Positions 49,846 to 57,357 of a stretch of 64,000 nucleotides of DNA are shown in pieces; position 1 is the stretch's first letter, and the number at the start of each line of letters is the position of its first letter. Below the pieces are notes generated by a model, which was not told the DNA's origin, searched no databases, and saw nothing but the letters and a program-made list of their open reading frames with translations. The DNA is from Streptomyces sp. NWU339 (GTDB taxonomy: Bacteria > Actinomycetota > Actinomycetes > Streptomycetales > Streptomycetaceae). Location: NCBI RefSeq assembly GCF_003143855.1, contig NZ_QFRK01000011.1, positions 1-64,000 of the forward strand, in the 5' to 3' direction. The position numbers and the translations under genes are program-made.

Positions 49846-51714
49846 TTACTTCTTGCCCTTGCCCGACCCCGCGCTGTCGTCGCTGGAGAGGACGGCGATG
49901 AAGGCCTCCTGCGGGACCTCCACGGCACCCACCATCTTCATCCGCTTCTTGCCCTCCTTCTGCTTCTCCAGCAGCTTGCGCTTACGCGAGATGTCACCGC
50001 CGTAGCACTTGGCGAGGACGTCCTTGCGGATGGCGCGGATGGTCTCGCGGGCGATCACCCGGGAACCGATGGCGGCCTGAACGGGCACCTCGAAGTTCTG
50101 CCGCGGGATCAGCTCCCGCAGCTTGGCGACGAGCCGCACGCCGTACGCGTACGCCTGGTCCTTGTGGGTGATCACCGAGAAGGCGTCCACCTTGTCGCCG
50201 TGCAGCAGGATGTCGACCTTGACGAGGGAGCTGCTCTGCTCGCCGGTGGGCTCGTAGTCGAGCGAGGCGTAGCCGCGGGTCTTGGACTTCAGCTGGTCGA
50301 AGAAGTCGAAGACGATCTCCGCGAGCGGCAGCGTGTAGCGGATCTCGACCCGGTCCTCGGAGAGGTAGTCCATGCCGAGCAGGGTGCCGCGCCGGGTCTG
50401 GCACAGCTCCATGATCGCGCCGATGAACTCGGTGGGCGCGAGGATCGTGGCCCGCACCACCGGCTCGAAGACCTCGTCGATCTTCCCCTCGGGGAACTCG
50501 CTCGGGTTGGTGACGGTGTGCTCGGTGCCGTCCTCCATGATCACGCGGTACACCACGTTGGGTGCGGTGGCGATCAGGTCGAGCCCGAACTCGCGCTCCA
50601 GCCGCTCGCGGATCACGTCGAGGTGCAGCAGGCCCAGGAAGCCGACGCGGAAGCCGAATCCGAGGGCTGCGGACGTCTCCGGCTCGTAGACCAGGGCCGC
50701 GTCGTTGAGCTGGAGCTTGTCCAGCGCCTCGCGCAGCTCGGGGTAGTCGGAGCCGTCCAGCGGGTACAGGCCGGAGAAGACCATGGGCTTGGGCTCCTTG
50801 TAGCCGCCCAGCGCCTCCTCGGCTCCCCCGTGCTGGCTGGTGACGGTGTCACCGACCTTGGACTGACGGACGTCCTTCACGCCGGTGATGAGGTAGCCCA
50901 CCTCGCCGACGCCGAGGCCGTCGGAGGACAGCATCTCCGGCGAGTTCGTACCGATCTCCAGCAGCTCGTGCGTCGCGCCCGTGGACATCATCCGGATGCG
51001 CTCACGCTTGTTGAGCTGGCCGTCGATGACCCGGACGTACGTCACCACACCGCGGTACGAGTCGTACACCGAGTCGAAGATCATCGCGCGGGCCGGGGCG
51101 TCCTTGACGCCGACCGGGGCGGGGATGTCGGCGACCACCCGGTCGAGCAGCGCCTCGACGCCGAGCCCGGTCTTGGCGGACACCTTCAGCACGTCGTCGG
51201 GCTCGCAGCCGACCAGGTTGGCGAGCTCCTCGGCGAACTTCTCGGGCTGCGCGGCCGGCAGGTCGATCTTGTTGAGCACCGGGATGATCGTGAGGTCGTT
51301 CTCCATCGCCAGGTACAGGTTGGCGAGGGTCTGCGCCTCGATGCCCTGGGCGGCGTCCACCAGCAGGACCGTGCCCTCGCAGGCGGCGAGCGACCGCGAC
51401 ACCTCATAGGTGAAGTCGACGTGCCCCGGCGTGTCGATCATGTTGAGGATGTGCGTGCTGCCCTTGTCGTCGGTGGGCGCCCACGGCAGCCTCACCGCCT
51501 GGGACTTGATCGTGATGCCGCGCTCACGCTCGATGTCCATGCGGTCGAGGTACTGGGCACGCATCTGCCGCTGCTCGACCACACCGGTCAGCTGGAGCAT
51601 CCGGTCGGCGAGCGTGGACTTGCCGTGGTCGATGTGCGCGATGATGCAGAAGTTGCGGATCAGAGCCGGGTCGGTACGGCTCGGCTCGGGCACGTGGCTG
51701 GGGGTCGCGGGCAC
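49846..51714 (-). CDS. lepA: Elongation factor 4 (LepA), ribosomal back-translocase GTPase
   Basis: 622 residues, usual length. GTPase motifs G1 IAHIDHGKSTLADRML, G2 region RERGITIKSQ, G3 DTPGHVDFTYEV, G4 NKIDLP and G5 VSAKTGLGV are all intact. Domain IV/V and the LepA-specific C-terminal domain are present (ETIRAIRKDVLAKCYGGDIS, RKRKLLEKQKEGKKRMK, VEVPQEAFIAVLSSDD). It promotes back-translocation or late ribosome assembly on the inner face of the membrane. It is divergent from rpsT, a conserved arrangement. Confidence 0.97.
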   Translation of the reverse strand: MPATPSHVPEPSRTDPALIRNFCIIAHIDHGKSTLADRMLQLTGVVEQRQMRAQYLDRMDIERERGITIKSQAVRLPWAPTDDKGSTHILNMIDTPGHVDFTYEVSRSLAACEGTVLLVDAAQGIEAQTLANLYLAMENDLTIIPVLNKIDLPAAQPEKFAEELANLVGCEPDDVLKVSAKTGLGVEALLDRVVADIPAPVGVKDAPARAMIFDSVYDSYRGVVTYVRVIDGQLNKRERIRMMSTGATHELLEIGTNSPEMLSSDGLGVGEVGYLITGVKDVRQSKVGDTVTSQHGGAEEALGGYKEPKPMVFSGLYPLDGSDYPELREALDKLQLNDAALVYEPETSAALGFGFRVGFLGLLHLDVIRERLEREFGLDLIATAPNVVYRVIMEDGTEHTVTNPSEFPEGKIDEVFEPVVRATILAPTEFIGAIMELCQTRRGTLLGMDYLSEDRVEIRYTLPLAEIVFDFFDQLKSKTRGYASLDYEPTGEQSSSLVKVDILLHGDKVDAFSVITHKDQAYAYGVRLVAKLRELIPRQNFEVPVQAAIGSRVIARETIRAIRKDVLAKCYGGDISRKRKLLEKQKEGKKRMKMVGAVEVPQEAFIAVLSSDDSAGSGKGKK

Positions 51715-51847
51715 GCAGGGTCCTGATTCTTGAGGCGTCCGCAGTGTCTGCGGTCTCGGGTCGGATCGTTACGTAGCTTCCATCGTCCCACGGGTGCGGG
51801 GTGAGCTCCCCCGGGCGGCGTCCTCCGGGTGGGTCCGCGGGACGGGT

Positions 51848-51877
51848 TTGGGCCGCTGATCGGGCCGCTGGTAGTGT
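51848..51877 (+). promoter_or_regulatory. Predicted rpsT promoter
   Basis: TTGGGC (51848) and TAGTGT (51872), 18 bp apart, match a vegetative HrdB-type promoter. The leader would be about 95 bases, which leaves room for the S20 autoregulation known in other bacteria. Confidence 0.5.
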
Positions 51878-51978
51878 GGGGGGTTGTGTCTCTTGCCCTC
51901 TCGGTACGGGGCACGTCGGAAAGCAATCACCGGTGCGGGACCCCTGCGGCCCGTGCCAGAACCTGTAGAGGCTCATTC

Positions 51979-52245
51979 GTGGCGAACATCAAGTCCCAGA
52001 TCAAGCGGAACAAGACCAACGAGAAGGCCCGGCTGCGCAACAAGGCCGTCAAGTCCTCTCTGAAGACCGCGATCCGCAAGACCCGCGAGGCCGTCGCCGC
52101 GGGTGACGCCGAGAAGGCCACCGAGTACCAGCGCGTCGCCGCGCGTCAGCTCGACAAGGCCGTCTCCAAGGGCGTCATCCACAAGAACCAGGCCGCCAAC
52201 AAGAAGTCGGCGCTGGCGCTGAAGGTCGCTTCCCTCAAGGGCTGA
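51979..52245 (+). CDS. rpsT: 30S ribosomal protein S20
   Basis: 88 residues from a GTG (51979) behind GAGG. The sequence MANIKSQIKRNKTNEKARLR ... NKKSALALKVASL is canonical bacterial S20, basic and helical, binding 16S rRNA at the 5' domain and h44. The start choice is fixed by family length. It is followed by two hairpins, the second very strong. Confidence 0.97.
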   Translation: MANIKSQIKRNKTNEKARLRNKAVKSSLKTAIRKTREAVAAGDAEKATEYQRVAARQLDKAVSKGVIHKNQAANKKSALALKVASLKG

Positions 52246-52366
52246 ACCACTCTTTGATCTGATCGCCGGAAGGACCCGGGCGGGCCCTCTCTCTCCGCCC
52301 CCGACCGGCACCCCGAGCTCGTACGCGGCCTGCGTTCGCCACGCGGGTACGAGCTCCGTGCTTCGA

Positions 52367-52416
52367 CCGAGGACCCCGTCCGTCCCCCTTCCCCGGGGGA
52401 CGGACGGGGTCCTCGG
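52367..52416. terminator. Very strong hairpin terminator
   Basis: A perfect 22-bp stem (52367-52388 with 52395-52416) and loop TTCCCC, between rpsT and holA, which converge. A weaker 10-bp hairpin (GAGCTCGTAC / GTACGAGCTC, 52315-52356) lies just before it. Confidence 0.88.
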
Positions 52417-52455
52417 CTTGTACGGCCGGGCTCCCGGCGGGGGCAGCGGGCCCCC

Positions 52456-53445
52456 CTACGCCCGTCCCCGCGACCGCGCCGCGCGCGCGATGGTGACGAC
52501 CGCCTTCTCCAGGGCGTACTCCGGGTCGTCCCCGCCGCCCTTGACCCCGGCGTCCGCCTCGGCCACGGCCCGCAGCGCGACGGACACGCCGTCAGGGGTC
52601 CAGCCCCGCATCTGCTGCCGCACCCGGTCGATCTTCCACGGCGGCATGCCCAGCTCCCGCGCCAGATCGGCCGGTCTGCCGCCGCGCGCCGACAACAGCT
52701 TTCCGATCGCCCGCACGCCCTGGGCCAGCGCGCTGGTGATCAGCACCGGCGCCACCCCCGTCGCCAGCGACCAGCGCAGCGCCTCCAGCGCCTCCGTCGC
52801 CCGTCCCTCCACCGCGCGGTCGGCGACCGTGAAGCTCGACGCCTCGGCCCGCCCGGTGTAGTACCGGCCGACGACCGCCTCGTCGATCGTCCCCTCGATG
52901 TCCGCCGTCAGCTGGGACACCGCCGAGGCCAGTTCCCGCAGATCGCTGCCGATGGCGTCGACCAGCGACTGGCACGCCTCCGGTGTGGCCGATCTCCCGG
53001 CGGCCCGGAACTCGCCCCGCACGAAGGCCAGCCGGTCGGCCGGCTTCGTCATCTTCGGGCAGGCCACCTCCCGCGCCCCCGCCTTGCGCGCCGCGTCGAG
53101 CAGCCCCTTGCCCTTGGCACCACCCGCGTGCAGCAGGACCAGGGTGATCTCCTCGGCGGGCGCCCCGAGATACGCCTTCACGTCCTTGACGGTGTCGGCC
53201 GACAGGTCCTGCGCGTTGCGTACGACCACGACCTTGCGCTCGGCGAAGAGCGACGGACTGGTCAGCTCGGCGAGGGTGCCGGGCTGGAGCTGGTCCGGGG
53301 TGAGGTCCCGTACGTCCGTGTCGGCGTCGGCGGCCTTCGCGGCGGCCACCACCTCCCGCACGGCACGGTCGAGCAGGAGGTCCTCCTGGCCCACGGCGAG
53401 CGTCACCGGGACGAGAGGGTCGTCTTGAGCTGTCTTCCTGGCCAT
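52456..53445 (-). CDS. holA: DNA polymerase III delta subunit
   Basis: 329 residues from the ATG at 53445 (MARKTAQDDPLVPVTLAVGQ); an ATG four codons upstream is less likely. The clamp-loader delta layout is seen: QEDLLLDRAVREVVAAAKAA, LFAERKVVVVRNAQDLSADT, LVLLHAGGAKGKGLLDAARK, SDLRELASAVSQLTADIEGT, ALRWSLATGVAPVLITSALA, and helical domain III with MPPWKIDRVRQQMRGW. It opens the sliding clamp during loading. Conserved position between comEC and rpsT. Confidence 0.92.
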   Translation of the reverse strand: MARKTAQDDPLVPVTLAVGQEDLLLDRAVREVVAAAKAADADTDVRDLTPDQLQPGTLAELTSPSLFAERKVVVVRNAQDLSADTVKDVKAYLGAPAEEITLVLLHAGGAKGKGLLDAARKAGAREVACPKMTKPADRLAFVRGEFRAAGRSATPEACQSLVDAIGSDLRELASAVSQLTADIEGTIDEAVVGRYYTGRAEASSFTVADRAVEGRATEALEALRWSLATGVAPVLITSALAQGVRAIGKLLSARGGRPADLARELGMPPWKIDRVRQQMRGWTPDGVSVALRAVAEADAGVKGGGDDPEYALEKAVVTIARAARSRGRA

Positions 53446-53506
53446 CGCGACAAGCATCCCACGCACCACCGACAGCGACGGTTCCCGGCATCACGGTGCC
53501 GCCGGG

Positions 53507-53761
53507 TCAGGGCTCCTCCCGCCAGCCGTCCCACCGGGCTGCGAACTCGTCCAGTTCACCGGGGTCCAGCCGCTGCCCCTCGTCCCGCAGGACGACGAGC
53601 CACTGGGCGTCCTCGGCGTCGTCCTCACCGGCCAGCGCGTCCCGGACGAGCCGCGGCTCCTCGTCGACACCGAAGCTCTCCCCGAGCGCCTCCGCCACCT
53701 CCTCCGCGGCCTCACGGTCGGGCAGCACCAGCACATGTCTCACATCGCTCACGGCAGCCAT
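53507..53761 (-). CDS. Small acidic conserved hypothetical protein
   Basis: 84 residues from ATG 53761 (MAAVSDVRHVLVLPDREAAE). Acidic, with a ferredoxin-like strand-helix-strand pattern (HVLVLPDREAAEEVAEALGE, AQWLVVLRDEGQRLDPGELD) and end RWDGWREEP. This resembles streptomycete ribonuclease-inhibitor-like or RraB-type small proteins, but no motif is decisive. It is immediately upstream of holA on the same strand. Confidence 0.7.
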   Translation of the reverse strand: MAAVSDVRHVLVLPDREAAEEVAEALGESFGVDEEPRLVRDALAGEDDAEDAQWLVVLRDEGQRLDPGELDEFAARWDGWREEP

Positions 53762-53819
53762 TGTGTCGGGCGTCAGCCCTTGGGCAGGATCCGCCCGGCC
53801 ACACGGCAGGTGTCGCCTC

Positions 53820-54563
53820 TCACACCGTCCGCCTCCGGAACAGAACTCCCGAAGCCCCCACCGAAACCACCAGGATCCCCGCACACCAAGCCAGCGCCAC
53901 CCACGGAGTGGCTCCCACCGGCTGCCCGAGCAGTAGCCCTCGAAGCGCCTCGATCACCTTGGTCACCGGTTGATGGGCCGCGAAGCCCTGGAGCCAGCCG
54001 GGCATCGTGCCGGTGGGGACGAAGGCACTGCTGGGGTAGGGGAGGAAGCTGACGAAGAAGGTGAAGCCGCCTGCCGCTTCGGGAGACTTGACGAAGAGGC
54101 CGATCGCGGCCGAGAACCAGGACAGGGCGAGGATGTAGATCAGCAGGACGGCGGTTGCCGCCAGCCAGCCCGAGGGGGTGGCCGAGGGACGGAAGCCGAT
54201 GGCGAAGGCGAGGCAGAGGACCAGGACGGTGGCCAGCAAGTTGCGGGCCGCCGAGGCCAGGACGTGGCTGGTGAGGATCGGGGTGCCGCCGATGTCCAGG
54301 GAGCGGAAGCGGTCGATGATGCCGCCCTTGAGGTCCTCCGCCACCGCCATCGCCGTGTTGGCCGAGCCGAAGCCCGCGCAGAGGAGGAGGACGCCGGGGA
54401 CCACGTAAGTGACGTACTGGGTCCCGGTGTCGATCGCGCCGCCGAAGAAGTAGACGAAGATCAGCAGGATCATCACCGGAAGAGCCAGCGAGGTGATGAG
54501 CGCGTCGACGTTGCGGCGGCTCAGGCGCAGTGAGCGGCCGGTCATGATCAGGGCGTCAGACAT
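53820..54563 (-). CDS. ABC-2 type transporter permease (DrrB-like)
   Basis: 247 residues, six membrane helices (LALPVMILLIFVYFFGG, GVLLLCAGFGSANTAMAVAE, AARNLLATVLVLCLAFAIG, WLAATAVLLIYILALSWFSA, FTFFVSFLPYPSSAFVP, ALAWCAGILVVSVGASGVLF). The amphipathic LKGGIIDRFRSLDI loop and FLPYPSSAF are marks of the DrrB/ABC-2 permeases. It is the second gene of a two-gene operon, its start overlapping the end of the ATPase gene by 8 bp. Confidence 0.9.
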   Translation of the reverse strand: MSDALIMTGRSLRLSRRNVDALITSLALPVMILLIFVYFFGGAIDTGTQYVTYVVPGVLLLCAGFGSANTAMAVAEDLKGGIIDRFRSLDIGGTPILTSHVLASAARNLLATVLVLCLAFAIGFRPSATPSGWLAATAVLLIYILALSWFSAAIGLFVKSPEAAGGFTFFVSFLPYPSSAFVPTGTMPGWLQGFAAHQPVTKVIEALRGLLLGQPVGATPWVALAWCAGILVVSVGASGVLFRRRTV

Positions 54564-55512
54564 GGGTGGGCTCCGCGGCGGGGGATCGGGTGAGCTCGAG
54601 GAAGACGTCGTCGAGGGTCGCCGTGTGGACGGAGAAGCTCGAGATGGTGGTGCGGGTGGGGTCCAACTCGTCCAGCAGGGCGCGGATGTGGGCGGCCGAG
54701 CCGTCGGTGGGGATGCCCAGGGTGCGGGTGTCGGGGTCGGCGCAGATCGCCCGGGGCACCAGGCGCAGATAGCTCACCGAGTCGGCGAGGACCAGATCGA
54801 GGCGGTGGCCCGCGACGCGTCGTTTCAGCTCGGCCGAGGTGCCTTCGGCCACCAGGGCGCCCTTGTCCAGTACCGCGATGCGGTCCGCCAACCGGTCGGC
54901 TTCTTCCAGGTACTGGGTGGTCAGGAAGACCGTGGCGCCTTGGGCGGACAGTTCGCGTACGACGTCCCAGAGGGCGGCGCGGCTGCGGGGGTCCAGGCCC
55001 GTGGTCGGCTCGTCGAGGAAGATCACCTCGGGGTCGCCGACCAGGGAGGCGGCCAGGTCCAGGCGGCGGCGCATGCCTCCGGAGTACGTCTTCGCCAGGC
55101 GGTCGGCCGCATCGGTGAGGTCGAAGCGGTCGAGGAGTTCCGCCGCTCTGACGCGTGCGGCCGCGCGGCCGTGGCGCGCCAGGCGGGCCATCATGCGCAG
55201 GTTCTCGGCACCCGTCTGCATCTCGTCGACCGCCGCGAACTGGCCGGTCAGGCTGATCGCCCGGCGGACCAGGGAGCGCGCGGTGCGGATGTCGTGGCCT
55301 GCCACCCGGGCCGTGCCCGCGTCGGCGGTCGTGAGCGTGGCCAGGATGCGTACGGCGGTGGTCTTGCCCGCGCCGTTGGGTCCGAGCAGCGCGTGTACGG
55401 CGCCACGCGGAACAGTGAGGTCCACACCGCGCAGGACCTGTAGGTCGCCGTAGGACTTGACCAGGCCGGTGGCCTCGATGGCCGGGGGCACGGCGGACGG
55501 GTGCTCTGGCAT
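54556..55512 (-). CDS. ABC transporter ATP-binding protein (DrrA-like)
   Basis: 318 residues. Walker A GPNGAGKTTAVR, Q-loop SLTGQFAAVDEM, signature TYSGGMRRRLDLAASL, Walker B VIFLDEPTTGLDPRSR and H-loop TVFLTTQYLEEADRLAD are intact. The C-terminal ~90 residues form the DrrA-type extension (RVAGHRLDLVLADSVSYLRL ... SSFSVHTATLDDVFLELT). With the permease it makes a drug or small-molecule exporter. The TetR gene is divergent and a perfect operator lies between. Confidence 0.93.
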   Translation of the reverse strand: MPEHPSAVPPAIEATGLVKSYGDLQVLRGVDLTVPRGAVHALLGPNGAGKTTAVRILATLTTADAGTARVAGHDIRTARSLVRRAISLTGQFAAVDEMQTGAENLRMMARLARHGRAAARVRAAELLDRFDLTDAADRLAKTYSGGMRRRLDLAASLVGDPEVIFLDEPTTGLDPRSRAALWDVVRELSAQGATVFLTTQYLEEADRLADRIAVLDKGALVAEGTSAELKRRVAGHRLDLVLADSVSYLRLVPRAICADPDTRTLGIPTDGSAAHIRALLDELDPTRTTISSFSVHTATLDDVFLELTRSPAAEPTHV

Positions 55513-55535
55513 CGCCCCTCATCTCCGTTCATCAA

Positions 55536-55575
55536 CTGCGTAACCCTTACGCTTTACTGTGTAAGGGTTACGCAG
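55536..55575. promoter_or_regulatory. TetR operator, perfect 15-bp inverted repeat
   Basis: CTGCGTAACCCTTAC and GTAAGGGTTACGCAG are perfect inverse complements separated by GCTTTACTGT. Each arm itself holds the near-palindrome GTAACCCTTAC, so two repressor dimers could bind. It lies 23 bp before the ABC start and 66 bp before the TetR start and should control both. Confidence 0.87.
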
Positions 55576-55641
55576 AAATAGGATGTGCGTCAAGCCCGGG
55601 AGGGAGACCGGGTGCCGGCCGGGGCTGCGAGGGAGGCGTAC

Positions 55642-56394
55642 GTGGCAGACACGGAGAGCGGGACGGGGCTGCCCGCCAGCCTCGAAGTGGCCTGGGGGCT
55701 GCGCGAACGCCCCGCGAAGGGGCCGCGGCCCGGACTGAGCCTCGACCGGATCGTCGACACGGCCGTCCGGGTCGCGGCCGCCGAGGGGCTCGGCGCGGTG
55801 TCCATGGGGCGGGTCGCCAAGGAGCTCGGCGTCTCGCCCATGTCGCTCTACCGCTATGTCGATGCCAAGGACGAGCTCTATGTGCTGATGCAGGAAGCGG
55901 CCGTGGGCGCGCCGCCCGAGGCGCCGGCAGCCGGTACCGGGTGGCGCGAGTACCTCGCGTGGTGGGCGCGGGCACAGCGGGCGGTCTTCCGGCAGAACCT
56001 GTGGCTGCTGCGCATCCCGACCTCGGGACCGCCCATCGGCCCCAACTCCCTGGCCTGGATGGAAGCGGCGCTGGCGGGCCTGGACGGCACCGGGTTGCGC
56101 GAGGAGGAGAAGCTCTCCGTGCTGATGCTGGTGGGCGGCTACGTACGGAATGAGTCCGTACTGATGTCCGACCTGGAGGCCGGGATGCGAGCGAGCGGGG
56201 TCGGGCCCGACGAGTCGCTGCGGCGCTACGCGGCGGCGCTCGGGGCGCTCACCGACGCCGAGCGGCACCCCGCCATCACACGGCTCCTCGCCTCGGGCGT
56301 GCTCGAGTACGGGGACGAGGCCGACACCGAGTTCGACTTCGGGCTCGACCGGGTGCTCGACGGGATCGAGGTCCTGATCGAGTCGCGACGCTGA
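55642..56394 (+). CDS. TetR-family repressor of the divergent ABC exporter
   Basis: 250 residues from a GTG behind GAGGGAGG. After a lead of ~35 residues the helix-turn-helix is LDRIVDTAVRVAAAEGLGAV, SMGRVAKELGVSPMSLYRYV. The C-terminal ligand domain (TGWREYLAWWARAQRAVFRQ, EKLSVLMLVGGYVRNESVLM, DFGLDRVLDGIEVLIE) is of the TetR_C type seen with tetracycline-like or drug exporters. Longer GTG starts upstream exist but would run into the operator region. Divergent from DrrA/DrrB-like genes with a perfect operator between, it is almost certainly their repressor. Confidence 0.92.
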   Translation: MADTESGTGLPASLEVAWGLRERPAKGPRPGLSLDRIVDTAVRVAAAEGLGAVSMGRVAKELGVSPMSLYRYVDAKDELYVLMQEAAVGAPPEAPAAGTGWREYLAWWARAQRAVFRQNLWLLRIPTSGPPIGPNSLAWMEAALAGLDGTGLREEEKLSVLMLVGGYVRNESVLMSDLEAGMRASGVGPDESLRRYAAALGALTDAERHPAITRLLASGVLEYGDEADTEFDFGLDRVLDGIEVLIESRR

Positions 56395-56592
56395 CGGCGC
56401 ACGCCTTGTTCAACTCCCACCGGCCTGCCTTCGGGCAGACCGGGGAAGGGCCCGTGCTCCACCGTGCACGCTCGTGGCAGTCGAGAACTTCCGGGCAGTG
56501 ACGACAAGATCCGACAAGCCCGCCCATGTCTTCCCCGGCACCGTCACCGCTGCCACGGTCCGGCTCCGGCTCCGGTCTCGATCTGCGGAGAG

Positions 56593-57108
56593 CTAGTAGT
56601 ACCCCTTCGCCCCGTCGAGCAGCTCCCGCACGATGTCCGCATGCCCTGCGTGCCGTCCGGTCTCCTCGACCAGGTGGATGAGCATCCAGCGGAGGTTGGC
56701 CTTGCCCGAGCGGTAGCCGGGGTGGCGACCGACGTCGTCCAGGGAGGCCGCGGCAACGATCTCGTCGCTTCGGGCGCACTGGGCCTCGTAACCCGCGAGC
56801 AGCTGCTTCAGCGTGGCGCCGTCGGTGCGCCAGTCGGCGTCCTCGTCCGTCTCGCCGAAGGACGGGTTCTGCGTCTCGTCACCACCGAGGAACAGCACCT
56901 CCAGCCAGGTGTGCTCGACCCACCGCATATGGCTGATGAGCCCGGCCATCGTCATCGCCGGCGAGGTCGGGATGACGGAGCGGTGCGCGTCCGCCTCGCT
57001 CAGTCCCTCGCACTTCCATCGCAGAATCTGCCGCTGGAGGTTCAGCCAGCCAAGGAGCGCGGTTCGCTCGTCGGCCTGAAAAGGGGGACGTTCGAGTGAA
57101 GGAGACAT
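56593..57108 (-). CDS. DinB-family protein
   Basis: 171 residues from ATG 57108. The four-helix DinB/YfiT bundle is recognised by ERTALLGWLNLQRQILRWKC, MTMAGLISHMRWVEHTWLEV (first metal His), and RWMLIHLVEETGRHAGHADI (His-x3-Glu-x-x-x-His-x-x-His type site). These are metal-dependent enzymes such as mycothiol- or bacillithiol-dependent transferases; in an actinomycete the thiol cofactor would be mycothiol. Substrate unknown. Confidence 0.88.
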   Translation of the reverse strand: MSPSLERPPFQADERTALLGWLNLQRQILRWKCEGLSEADAHRSVIPTSPAMTMAGLISHMRWVEHTWLEVLFLGGDETQNPSFGETDEDADWRTDGATLKQLLAGYEAQCARSDEIVAAASLDDVGRHPGYRSGKANLRWMLIHLVEETGRHAGHADIVRELLDGAKGYY

Positions 57109-57357
57109 GCCTGCGGACGCTAGCGTGCCCGGTTTCCGGCTGTCGCCACCTTTTTCGGCTGCGCATGGCCATGAGCTCCGCCCTGCGCCAAGCCCGGCTG
57201 TGAACCGGGCACAAGATCCGCCGGACAGGACCTGGTCATCAGGGACAAAGGTCCCGGAGGGGAACGCATCAGTGGCCGGACGGCCGCCGACGTGCAGGGG
57301 CGCACTCGGCCAGGTACTCCCCACGGCCGGCAGCCGACGTCGGGAAGTGTCAGTTCC

